The position numbers and the translations under genes are program-made. The notes beneath the pieces were generated by a model. It ran no database searches. It was given only the letters and a program-made list of their open reading frames with translations, and was not told the DNA's origin. From Telmatactis stephensoni (Eukaryota > Cnidaria > Anthozoa > Actiniaria > Isophelliidae), in contig JALIZF010001533.1 of the NCBI GenBank assembly GCA_029948255.1, positions 186,001-250,000 of the forward strand: DNA of 64,000 nt. Reading direction: 5' to 3'. Shown here one piece after another: positions 13,001 to 23,300 of this stretch (position 1 is the stretch's first letter; each line of letters starts with the position of its first letter).

Positions 13001-14762
13001 AAAATTTATTTGTGTTTGTGCATTCTATTGTGATAAAAATCAAGTAGTTGGGAATTTCCAACTCATTTAACGCAATTATTCAAAGTTATCCACATGGGTG
13101 TTTCGTAGCTGCAAACGGTAGATATTAGCTAATTAAACTATTAAAGAATTCCGGATTTATAAAGGGATAAAGCACTATATTTAGTGTTGGTAGTTTCTTC
13201 AGCTGAACGCTGATATTTCTAGAAAGCCGATGGTGCGCTCTTTACCCCTTCTTTTCATAAGTATTCCGTTCTAAAGGTATTCATGTTAAGAGGGGATTTT
13301 TTTCAAGTTCGAGCAGTGAACGACAAAAACTCCTGAGTTGAAGAATAGCTGTTGTACAGAATTAAAATCATTTCTTTCAGAAAGTTTAAGTTGTTTGTAA
13401 GTAGTTTTGGCCGATGAAAGTTGAATCAGAGTGTTAATCCAAAACGAAAATTTGAATCGAAAATGAGGTTTAGGCCTTCATTTGCTCATTTTCTGTATGT
13501 TTTCATTATATTCAGCTTGAAAAAGCTTAATCCCAACACAACGTCAAGAAAAAGTCTTGTACAATTCAACAATTCGTTTTAAACAGGTATTTTATCTTAG
13601 TACATCAGTTTTTAACCGGTAGAAAAAGGATTTGAGTGTTAATCCAGAACGAAAATTTGGATTAAAACTCGCACGAAGGTCTAGTTTTTGGCGCTTTTCG
13701 CCATTATGCCTCGTCATTGAAAAAAATCTCCTCTTAAGCTACTTAAAACTACACGGGAACTTGGACCCTCGCTTCAGAATTGAAAGCCGCGCACTAACCA
13801 ACTGAACTACACTTGCTCCTTTTATTCTTCAAATTCATCTTAATTCGTTGCTGAAAGTGGTCAATAAGAGACTAAAGGAGACTAAAGAGAGCATCCTTTT
13901 TTCGCCCGAGGCTGAACTTCTGTTGCTTCTCTATTTTTTTCAGTCTAGTGGATTCTGTTATTAATTAGTTTCAGTGCAAATGATTTATAAAACTAGCAAA
14001 GTGAGTTAGCTTTATGTTCAAATAGCTTTCTTAGTTCAGTTGGCAAAGTTCAATTCCATGGTTGTATAGCCCCAAAAATTCATTGGCGACCTAATTCTAA
14101 GTTTGAATAAAACGACATTAATAAGACAGATGTTTCTACAGCTATTTTTTGGATACTTACGATCCTTCTTACGTCCTGAAGTTTGAGACAATATCTTCTT
14201 CTTATTATTATTATATATTTATATTTATGGAGGAAAATCGACAAAACTGCATACACCACATTAAAGTTACTTGATTCAAAGTAACCTCTGTAAGCTTAGA
14301 AGTTGCCTTATGAAACACTATTTTTTTATCCGTTTTTAAAAATGTTTTTTTTTTTCGTTTTATTTAGTTACTAATTTCAGGGTCGCTTCTCATGCATCTG
14401 CTGGTAACTTGACAGTACCAGTAAATCCAAAACTAAAATTTATCGGGTTTTTTTTCGTGAGGATTTACGACTATTTTAGACGTCATTCACTAAAAGCCAT
14501 TATACTTCTTTATGCACAATTTCTTCCAAGTTTAGCGAATTTACTTATGAAAATGTTCTTTAGTTTGCAAAATAAAGGTATTTGTGTCGTACGGCAAAAG
14601 ACTATAGTGATGTATCATTTACTGACGTTAAAGCTTGCAACATAAAACAAAAAGACAATGAAATCAAGATTAGACAAGACTCGTGGCTAGCTAGATACAC
14701 ATGTAAAAATGCAAACTGTAGAGAGATATAGGATATTAATACCTGTTAACTTTTTCGTCCAT
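1430..14762 (-). CDS. DEG/ENaC-family sodium channel, copy A (3'-truncated by window edge)
   Basis: Twelve coding exons on the minus strand, in transcript order: 14743-14762, 10130-10367, 9507-9620, 7694-8058, 7342-7472, 6078-6238, 5787-5903, 5037-5142, 3910-3988, 2707-2761, 1925-1983, 1430-1505. All introns are GT-AG and phases agree throughout, giving 507 codons; the last exon lies left of base 1. Exon 1 encodes only MDEKVN plus two bases. Exon 2 has the family HG gating motif (TSAHGIAKI) and TM1; exon 3 has FPAVTICNQNP; exon 4 has a lysine-rich extracellular insert followed by DMIVDCTWSGLKC; exon 5 has FWHWKYGNCYTFNSG; exons 8-9 carry the paired extracellular cysteines (TCRNSC, NCNC, CARKCPHPC). 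The family forms trimeric amiloride-sensitive or peptide/proton-gated Na+ channels in the plasma membrane. I see no disabling change. The ligand is unknown; cnidarian relatives (Hydra HyNaC) are neuropeptide-gated, so peptide gating is possible but not shown. Confidence 0.9.
1588..1685. repeat. (AAAAG)n microsatellite
   Basis: About 19 AAAAG units between exons 12 and 11 of copy A. Copy B has a degenerate AAGGA-rich tract at 17700-17815 in the same intron. Open frames through it are repeat artefacts. Confidence 0.9.
2250..2326. mobile_element. Short fold-back MITE (CCTCGTTCCCAGG family)
   Basis: A nearly perfect 77-bp hairpin with arms beginning CAACCTCGTTCCCAGGCC. It lies in an intron of copy A and is missing at the matching site of copy B near 19755. 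Related ends occur at 6935-7035 and 24450-24565. Confidence 0.7.
2351..2528. mobile_element. Fold-back MITE, TAGAGC family, copy 1
   Basis: The left end TAGAGCACATTTTGTAT pairs with the right end ATACGAAATCTACTCTA. The interior is made of iterated CACGGCACGG/ACGGTCACGG motifs. Present in copy A, absent from copy B at the matching site. Confidence 0.7.
3495..3840. repeat. G-rich minisatellite, ~37-39 bp period, ~8 units
   Basis: Units of the form GTGAGGGGGAAGGGGGTGTG followed by GTGGGGGTAAAAA start near 3530, 3567, 3604, 3641, 3678, 3715, 3754 and 3794. It sits in intron 9 of copy A. Copy B has only a one-to-two-unit remnant near 21783. The G runs could form quadruplexes. The proline/threonine-rich open frame on the other strand is an artefact. 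Confidence 0.85.
5195..5440. repeat. 78-bp tandem repeat (3 units) beside exon 8 of copy A
   Basis: Units start TGTCTTTTCACTAGTGAC at 5203, 5281 and 5359, an exact 78-bp period. An inverted single unit lies at 5666-5744. The array ends about 55 bp from the exon 8 acceptor at 5143. Because 78 is divisible by three and the unit lacks stops, several frames stay open through it. Confidence 0.85.
6935..7035. mobile_element. CCTCGTTCCCAGG-type MITE, copy A
   Basis: A G-rich left arm and a right end AAGGCCTGGAAACGAGGTTG resemble the hairpin at 2250-2326. A matching element lies at 24450-24565 in copy B, so this insertion predates the channel duplication. Confidence 0.5.
8315..8665. mobile_element. 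Fold-back element, AAGAGACCATAATACTAAG family
   Basis: Left end AAGAGACCATAATACTAAG (from about 8319) and right end CTTAGTATTATGGTCTCTTG (ends about 8655) are inverted. Inner arms (AAGGCTATTTTTAGT and ACTAAAAATAGCCTTAG) also pair. Related ends occur at 11453-11510, 28060-28120 and 56245-56280. Confidence 0.7.
9740..10073. repeat. Tetranucleotide microsatellites (ATCC, TTCC, CTGC)
   Basis: ATCC-type repeats at 9740-9795, CCTT at 9797-9862 and an almost pure (CTGC)n of about 19 units at 9997-10073, within intron 2 of copy A some 57 bp from the exon 2 donor. The matching intron of copy B lacks them. Confidence 0.9.
10385..10865. mobile_element. Large fold-back element with a second MITE nested in it
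   Basis: Outer ends TGAGCTTTTATCA and TGATAAAAGCTCA are perfect inverted repeats, and the arms extend about 150 bp (CCATAGCTGGAAAGAGC pairs with GCTCTTTCCAGCTATGG). A second hairpin at 10545-10682 (TAGCCTCCTCCGCAGGCAAC arms) sits in the loop. The element is in intron 1 of copy A, 17 bp from the exon 2 acceptor, and is absent from copy B. Confidence 0.8.
11077..11334. mobile_element. Fold-back MITE in intron 1 of copy A
   Basis: Arms of about 40 bp: TATAGCTATTTCAATTAATG pairs with the inverse at 11312-11334, and GTCGCTGAAAAAAAGCCTAA pairs with TTAGGCTTTTTTCAGCGAC. No coding capacity. Confidence 0.75.
11703..11851. mobile_element. Fold-back hairpin, ~60-bp arms
   Basis: The arm starting CGGGAGAACAATCGTACGTG pairs with the inverse ending at 11851. 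The loop holds TGATCGACAGATTTTTCTGT. It lies in intron 1 of copy A. Confidence 0.7.
12264..12527 (+). mobile_element. tRNA-derived SINE, family 1, in copy A
   Basis: Head GAGCAAGGATGGCACAGTTG with A-box (TTGGTTAGTGCG) and B-box (AGTTCGATCCCCAG), then a body with AGCTTTAAGTAGCTTTAAA and a CTTTACCTTTTACC tail. The matching site in copy B (about 28575) is empty. Relatives lie at 26248-26512 and 37654-37880. Confidence 0.85.
13750..13822 (-). repeat. tRNA-like SINE head, reverse orientation
   Basis: On the minus strand GGAGCAAGTGTAGTTCAGTT, then GGTTAGTGCGCGGC and GGTCCAAGTTCCC, resemble a SINE head with A and B boxes. The body is unclear. Confidence 0.4.
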
Positions 14763-15020
14763 TTTCGGTATTGATGTTCTAAAACCACTTTTGCGCACGA
14801 GACCAATACTTCACTTATCTGTTGCCACGCATTATCTCGACAACTGAACAATTTGCAAATGGTATCTTTATTCATTTCAACACTTGTCTATTGCATTATA
14901 ATGATTAAAAATTATAGCTTATCCATCACTATGTTGCGCGCGGTTCTCAGGGCCCACAGTAAACGTATCGGGTATTCTGCAGCTGAGCTGAATTCCTTAA
15001 CTGGTAAAAAAATAATATTT

Positions 15021-15193
15021 GACAAGTTTACAATGGCTTTGCGTGTTATGGACTATTATTTACCAACATTTTACGTCACACATGGTCAAAGTATTATGGA
15101 CTCACGTAGTATAGCCTAATTTTTGACCATGCGTTGACGTAAAATGTTGGTAAATAAGAGTCCATATACTATACGGAGAGCATTGTAAATTTG
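15021..15193. mobile_element. Fold-back MITE upstream of copy A
   Basis: The arm with TTTACCAACATTTTACGTCA pairs with TGACGTAAAATGTTGGTAAA; ends are GACAAGTTTACAATG and CATTGTAAATTTG. It lies about 260 bp upstream of the first coding exon of copy A and is not seen upstream of copy B. Confidence 0.7.
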
Positions 15194-15199
15194 TTTTTT

Positions 15200-16200
15200 A
15201 CCACGAATTGGAGAAGAAATATCTCGTCGAACTAGCTAGCTTCCAGCGTGAGCGCGCGCGCGCAAAATCAAAACGATGACGTAAATCGTTGATATAGACT
15301 CTTATTTACCACAGTTCTCGACTAATCAGAAAGCGAGAAACCGATTGATTTTGGTAAATTAAAACTGAAATTCCTTGAAGTAAATTTTTTATGCTCTTTC
15401 ACAATGCGTAACTCAGGTAGCACAATCGATTTTGATTCAATTATTGAAATATTTCAAAAGGTTTGGGTAGAGCTAACGGGAATATACATTGGTAGAACAT
15501 TTAACTGTAGCTAGACACGGTGTCATTTGAACATTTATTAATTATAGAGCAAATATTTTCCTAGGGAGGTGAGGAAGAATACCCGACCTTATAATTTTTG
15601 AATTCATTATTTACGTGTAGTTTTTCTAACCATTTTATGTATAGATAGTTTTTAAAATATATTTAAAAACTCTTGAAGCGAATAAAAACAGAAATGCTGT
15701 GGAATCGTTAGTGTGTTAATATTGATTTTGAGAAAGGTTGTATAAACGATCAAATTCTATATTTTATCTTAAAATGAATAGAGGGATTTCACGGCATCCA
15801 TGTTTGTGGTCAAAATAATAGACCTTTTCTCCCATGAGAAATGAAATCTTTTGTTATTCAAAAACGTTCTATTGTACTTACCCATGAAATCATGAATTTT
15901 TATAGCACTTAACAATACAATTTTGTACACAGGAATCCCACAACTGTTCTTTTTTACTACTTTACTACAGGTTGTGAGACTCTAAGATTCCGCTAAATAA
16001 CAAGATTTGAAGACGTACTGCGCTGTTTTGAGCTAATTATATATAATAAAATTTTGACAAGACTTTTAGATCTCTTCGGGCCTATTCCTAACTTATCTAA
16101 ACTTAAGCTTTACGACCTGGTTATATAAACTGGGCTGACCCGATTAAGTGGGCTGACTTCTTTTGTTTTTTTTCCCTTGGGGCCATAAAACAGAAGAAGT
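15200..16200. other. Intergenic DNA between the two channel genes
   Basis: 15380-15540 aligns with 31668-31830, marking the far edge of the duplicated unit. A short hairpin (GGGCTGACTTCTTTT and AAGAAGTCAGCCC) spans 16150-16208. I see no gene. Confidence 0.5.
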
Positions 16201-16202
16201 CA

Positions 16203-17066
16203 GCCCGCTTAAGGTAGTTCCGGACACTTGCTACTGTGCATCTCCCGCGCGCATTCGAGCGCGCGCACTTTTATTAGAGAGCATTAGTATTACCGTGGGG
16301 AGTCTGGACACTAGTAAGCGAACGATTGAAAGTGAAGAAACTCTAACTTTAGTGGAGAAAAATAGCATTTTGTCATCAAAATACCGGAAAAATTTTAACT
16401 ATGAAATCTTGTGTACTGTATAATGTAGGTATCCAGCCTCGAATTTTTAAATTTGATTAATATTATTTATCGAAAAAGCCGGTGAGAAAATTGCTAAAAT
16501 GGTGACATTTGGAGTTCGTTTTCAGCGTATTTTTCTCTTTTCTGCTTCTCTAACTCTTGAAATAATACGGTGACCCCCTGTTTTATTCTTTTCATTTGAA
16601 GCTAGATATCGTATTCTTTCGATTTAGTGCGGGGAAAAAAAATTTCATAGTTAAAATTGTCATGAATTTTCAACATTTTTACAACTACACACGCATATAA
16701 CTCCTCCGAATTGCAAGCAATTTCGGTTCTAGAATTTAATTTTCACGTCACTTTCAAAAGATTGGATGGATTTTTATCAAGGTATGTCTCCTAGATTCAA
16801 CAAGTACCGTTTAATGCAGTTTTCTGTTTTTCTTTGTTAAATCCAATCGAGTAATTCGAATTTATTGACGGAATCAGATTTTCGGAAAAAACGCGCGGAA
16901 AACTGAAAAATCCCTCCTTTTTGACGCCTTATATCTCCATAACTAATACGGGGACCCCCTTCTTTTTTTTCATTATTTGAATACCCTAACAATAAACTTC
17001 AAATGACAGAATTTAAAAAAAAATTCATTGAAGATTTGGGAAGATCCGGTACTACCTTAACCGGGC
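16203..17066. mobile_element. Non-autonomous DNA transposon with 20-bp TIRs
   Basis: Left end CCCGCTTAAGGTAGTTCCGG and right end CCGGTACTACCTTAACCGGG are inverted repeats with two mismatches, about 860 bp apart. The interior has no convincing ORF. It sits just downstream (3') of channel copy B. Confidence 0.7.
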
Positions 17067-17132
17067 AAGCCTAGTTCATATAATCAGGCCTTAAGAAATT
17101 GTCTGGTTAACTGGGTAAGAGCTCTATTTCTT

Positions 17133-20100
17133 CTATGTATTTGTCTCATTGACTCCCTTCATTTCGAATGTGTCTTGCGTTCTCCTTTTCCTAAAACAAA
17201 ATGTAACAACTTTGTAGAGAAGTTCAATGATTTCGCCAACCGTTAGTACTGAGATTCCAATCCATAGACCTAGCTGTCCACCGAAATCTGCAAAAAGGCT
17301 CGTCAGCTGAAAGATAGTACAAAGTGCATTGTTTAATAGTTCCATTGTGAGTTTTGACTCAGAATCGTTCCCTTTAATCCAATTAACTTTCCTGTTTTCG
17401 GCGTTCGCAGTATTTCATATCTTCCCCTTTTTTCTTTTCTTTTTCCCCCTTTTTTCCACCTTTTACTTCATTTTTTGCCTTCGCCTCTCTCTTTGCGTGT
17501 TTCTTCTCTTTTATTTTTTCCTATATAAATATTTCTTTCTTTACTCTTTTTCTTCCATGCCATACCGTATAAGCTTCTTCGTAAATTATCTTCTCCAGCG
17601 AAAGTTCTTTATAAAATATTTTGAGTCTTACAAAATTATCTCTGCAATAAAGGAAAGAAGGTGATTTGATTTATTTAGTCAATTGGTATACAAAATGCTT
17701 AAAAAGGAGAAGGAAAGGAAAGGAGAGGAAAAGAAAGGAAAGAAAAGGAAAGGAAAGGAAAAGAAGGGAAAGGAAAGAATAGTAAAGAAAAGTTATTTGA
17801 AAGAAAAGAAATGAGGGGAACTCTAAAATTTGGAATAAAAGAAATCATGCTATTCGTGTTACAACGGAATCACTAATTATCACGGACTCTTTGACTCCAT
17901 ATATTCGTAATAGCAGAATTCCACATAAATTACTGGGTTAATTTGAACATCAGGCATTACCCAAGCCGGTCTCTGCGTGATGCAGGAAATCTCCATCGAT
18001 ATTTTTGCAACATATAGTCCTGAAATCGAATATCAGAATGTTATTTTATTTCAATTCTTGTAAATCTATGGTGATTCCAGTGCAAGAGTAGGCTCAGATT
18101 TCAGCCGTCAGGGATTCGTGCCCTCGCGATACTCATCGTATTTTATAGTTTTTAGAGTTTATTTATTTAGTATTTTAACAGTGTTTATGTATTTAGTTTA
18201 TTTAAATTTATTTATCATTGTCACTGAAAAAACCCTATGGGGAGTTGTCAATAAAGTATTGTATTGTATTGTATTGTATTGTATTGTATTGTATTGTATT
18301 GTATTGTATTGTATTGTATTGTATTGTATTGTATTGTATTGTATTGTATTGTATTGTATTGTATTGTATTGTATTGTATTGCATCGTCACGGGGGATGAG
18401 CATCGCGGGCGCACGAATGCCTGACGACTGAAATCTGAGCCTAGAGCAAGAGGTAAATGAAAGTTTATCACGAAAGTTAACGAGTGGAATACCATGATCA
18501 CCTCGGGATCTATTGTTTTTGGAGGGACGTTTAATCGCTAACATCCCTCCCTCATGAATAGAAAGAGGGAAAATTAGTTCTAATATCCCTCATTAATTAT
18601 GAATGAGGGATGATTAGAACTAATCGTCCCTCATCCATAATTAATGAGGGACGATTAGAACTAATCGTCCCTCATGTTATTCATGAGGTACAGTCCCTCA
18701 TATATCAATCATCAGGACGATCGGGACAACTTTGCACGCTGTCCCGAAACTCTATAACTTTCTAACGCACCGATACCTCTTACCACTGCACACTCTTACG
18801 CGTGTGGGATCTATGCATTCTATTTTGCGCATGGGCATGACGATGCAAAGAAAGCATTATGAAAAACAATTTAGCTTTCGAATTGATTAACAACCTATAA
18901 ATACTTGTTCATTGTAAGTATATAACAAAGAAATCTATTTCCGAAAGTCCCCAGAGAACAGGGTTACGCACAATTGGTAAAAGAATTGTATAATATTTTC
19001 AAGTTTTGGATGAACAAACAGCGAAGTATATTTTCGTTTATTTCCTCGGTGATCATGGTATTACAAAGTAATACCATGACTTCTTCGGGATATTAGTGAT
19101 TAAATGTCCCCTCAGCCTCGGGAGGTTTAGTAAAAGTCCCTCGGCCTACGGCCTCGGGACTTCCACTAAACCTCGTAAGATCGAGCGATATCTATTGGCT
19201 CGCTAGCTCGGAAACCTATAGGAGAATCACGATATATTTAACAATTAGACCTGGAGGACGAATGGACTACGAGTCAACAGCCCTTTAGTATAAATCTACT
19301 AATCGGTCAAATAAATGGATGTCAACAATCTCAAACTGAGTTGAAATGATTTAATTTCCTCAAAAACCGGGACTTTTCGCTATTAGTAGGCCATCACGAA
19401 TAGACCTCTAGTAGAGTAGCCAATCAGAATGCAGGATGTGTGATAGACCGTTAGTAGGTTTATACTAATAATAGTTATAACCTGTAACCTCGGCATCTCG
19501 CTGTATGCGCGTACAGATCGTTGAACTGTTTTGTTTATTGGCCGAAACGGACTGGAAACTGGGAAATGTACAATAAGGCCATTCCTTTGAAATCACTCTA
19601 TATGCAAAACTGATTGCTGGATATTGTTTAGCACGATCCTGACCGTGCTGCGATGTAACTATGTCTTACACAATAGATTTAGCACAGTCATAAGAAATGT
19701 GGAGTATTTTGCTTCAACTGGTCCGAAATGCACCCTGGGACCCAGAGTTTGGCTCACGTTAGTTTCGTCAATGCTTCTCTTGGAAAACACGCTACTAAAT
19801 GAGATTTAGCAAGCGAATCTTTCCTAACTAACAGGTCACGTGACCCTTTCTCCTCTAAATCAAGCAGCACCGTCAAAAGGAAATAAAAAGAGCACCTCGA
19901 TATTAGTAAAAGTGCAAAGTTTCAGTTTATAAGATGTAATACAGGAGAAATGACAGTAAATTTAAGATTGGATATTTTCTTAAGATTTGGTTGGATAAAT
20001 CTGCTGGATGATCAGCTCGTGCCATCCAACACGTTTTTCGAAACGAATCTTAATAAAATATCTAATCGCAAATTTGCTGTCATTTTTTCTCTTATTCATC

Positions 20101-20287
20101 TTATAAACTGATACTTAGCACTTTTACTAATATCTAAGTGCTCTATCTATCGGCTGGCATGCATTTTGACGCGGTGCTTTTTGATTTAGAGAAGATAGGG
20201 TCACATTACCTGTTAGTTTAACCGCCGCCCGGTTGGCTCAGTTGGTAGGGCGCCGACTAGTGTGCGGGAGACCGGGGTTCGATTCCC

Positions 20288-20328
<41 letters not shown>

Positions 20329-23300
20329 GGTGCTGCCTTTGTAAACTACATCTGCAAATGGTTAGACCTTCAGTCTTCTCGGATAAGGACGTTAAACCGT
20401 AAGGTCCCGTCCTCTCCACACTATCTAACCCAGCATTGGAGGGACGTAAAAAGAACCACTGAGGACGTAATAAACCCTGGCAGTGACCACCCTCAGTGTC
20501 TACTTCATACTGATCCCCTTACTACTAACAAACTCTAAGCGCATTTGATTATATACACATAGATATTTGCGCTATATAAATGCTAAAATTCATTTTTCAT
20601 TTTTTTCATTCATTTTTTTCATTTCATTTCATTTCAAATTTCATAGTGCAAATGGCCAATTATTAACGTAACGTAAAGCGAGCCAAGCACTGGCACCAAG
20701 AGTTTCCCAATGCAAATGCGAACCAGAGACTGAGAATATAGATGAACGATTATAAAACGGCAAAGTAATTACTTACCAAGAATTTATGGGACCACATGGC
20801 GTTAGAAATGGTGTATCTAAAACGATTGTCCCTAGAATCATAAGTTAAAATGTTATCTTTATCATCACCGGGGATCATGTGCGTTAGGGGAGGGGAGGGA
20901 AGGGACAAAGGGACGTCGGGGACCGCCGAGGATGGTCTTTTATCACACATTAATGTGATGCCACAGACGATATGGGTGTGGTAGTAATATAGCGATATGA
21001 TGATTGATGATGATGATGATGATATTTTATTGCCGGCTTACTCATGACATCAAGTGATTATCAGATGGTGCCCTCGTCATCAGGTGGTACCCTGGGGGGA
21101 GGGGGCGGGGATTGTCAGACATCAGAGTGACAGGGAGGTGCGAAGCGTAATTCTTGGGTTTAATTCAAAATCTGACCTTTTTAATAGTGTAGTTTTTTGT
21201 AACTCGTCTTGCAGTGGTGTTGCAAAACATGCTGCGTTACACCGCGGTGCAACGCAGAAAAAGTTGCTGCAAAAATTGAACTAAGAATGATTTGGCAGGA
21301 TGCATGGTATGGTATTTTACAACACTTGATACTAATCTCGCGATCTGATTGGTTGATTAGAGTGTGTCAATAAGAGGACAGACACACTGTTGACGCGTCT
21401 CAGTGCGCGCGCTCGTTCTGTTGCCCCGTTTGAAAAGGATTTTTTAACTTTTATCTCAGATAATTGTTGTAAAAAACGAATTGAAGATGGTTTTTCATTG
21501 TCTGTCCTCTTATTGACACACTCTTGACGCCATAAAATGTTCAAAACTTTGCAGTGAAACCACTCGCTACGCTCGTGATTCCACTTGAGTTTTGAACATT
21601 TTATGACGTCAAGAGTGTGTCAATAAGAGGACAGACAACTCAAAACCATCTTCAATTTGTTAACGCTGCAGTGGTTTGTGCAACTTGTTTCGTAACACCA
21701 TTGTGAGACTTAGCCACATTAATTAACCTTTTTTGAGGTTCGTTATTGTTTTAATTAGCTTTATTTGCATTTCCGCGTCACTTTTGGTGGGGGGTAAAAA
21801 ATAAGTTAAATGAAGGGGAGGGGAGAGTAAGAACAAGGTGTGTGTCACATAATCATGATATTAGCAATGATGATATCGTGTTGTGTATATTCTTAAAACG
21901 TACAGACAGGGGTGAGGACATTTCCGTGCGCATTCTTTGCCTTTCTCTTGGTAATGTCCACGTACTTCACCTAAACATTCCTCTGAAGAGAATAATACGC
22001 TTTTAAATTGGCTCTATTCCCTTCCTTTCTTATTCCTCTTGCTCCCTCTCCTTTCCCTCTTAGCTTGTTTTTCCCATTTATCAGCTAGCAGGCTAGTAAA
22101 AACACAGCTTACAAGTGCAATGCCAGATATAATGGACACCCGTTTTTGAAAAGGTTTATATGACAAAGCATTTCGGTGTCCCATAATTACAATGATGAAG
22201 ATGAGGATGATTAATTATGATAACGGGCCACTCACGGAGTGTTTTTTGTTTTTTCTTTTCATTCTCTGAGTTTAATTTCCCGTTCTTTTAAAGATTTGCA
22301 CTTCTTCGCACTTCTTATTGCTATTATTTTGAATTTGTAGCCGTCAATACTTCATAGCTTTGCTTTGAGGCAAGGCTAACGTTAAAATTCACGTAACGAG
22401 AGGGACGTAAGGGTTTGCGGTGATGCGGTTTTGCGTTATTTTTGATGCGGTTTTGCGGTTATTTGTTATTTTAAACTGCGGTTTTGTGGTTTTTGTCTTA
22501 CGCGATTTGCGGTTTTGGGGGTTTTGACAATTTTTGTTGCCATTTTTAATTTCTCAATTTCTTTGCGGTTTCCATATCCTCTTACGAGCCCCTCCATAAC
22601 CAAGCTGGTTGAGTTCAGTCGAGCCAAAGCTACTTACCTTGTTCCTCGCTGTCACAAGACGAAGCATTTGTCTTAGGAAACCTCGTCTCTGAACAATTAC
22701 AATTTTTACGCTGCTTGGTAGCCAGGCACGAATTCCTGCACGTCTGAAACATAATCACGTGAACACTTTGAGGAATGAAGCGCATGCGCATAGCAGCATA
22801 ACAAAGCATTGTAGGAGCAAGTGTTGCTTTGTTTGTTAGTGCGCAGCTTTTTGTTTCGACTTCTTTCAAATAATTCCGTGTAGCTTTAAATACCCTAAAA
22901 ACGGATGGAAAGAGTGAGTAAAAGGGTACCGTCTCTGGAAGTTGACAGTCACGAGTGAAGCCTGGTTCACGCTGGTGATGCAAAGTGCAGTAATGTAGTA
23001 ATGTACTGCTAATTAGCAGTGCTTGTCTTTTTGCTAGTGACATAAGCATAAGCACAAACAACATACACTTCACGAGTGACATAAACACGAGCATAAGCAA
23101 CATACACAGACTCAATAATGAACTGCTCATTAGCGATGCTTGTCTTTTCACTAGTGACATAAGCATAAGCACAAGCAACATACACAGACTCAGCAATGTA
23201 CTGCTTATTAGCAGTGCTTGTATTTTTTCACACTTATGCGATAAATTACATGCAATACTGAGTCTGCGAATGCTGCTTGCACTTATGCTTGCGTCGCTAA

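Noticed and set aside
14409..14645. 78-codon plus-strand ORF conserved at DNA level in copy B (30670-30905)
   Set aside because: The frame is broken in copy B; the similarity is explained by the segmental duplication.
18118..18544. Four open frames of YCIVL/NTIQY type repeats
   Set aside because: Translations of the (GTATT)n microsatellite.
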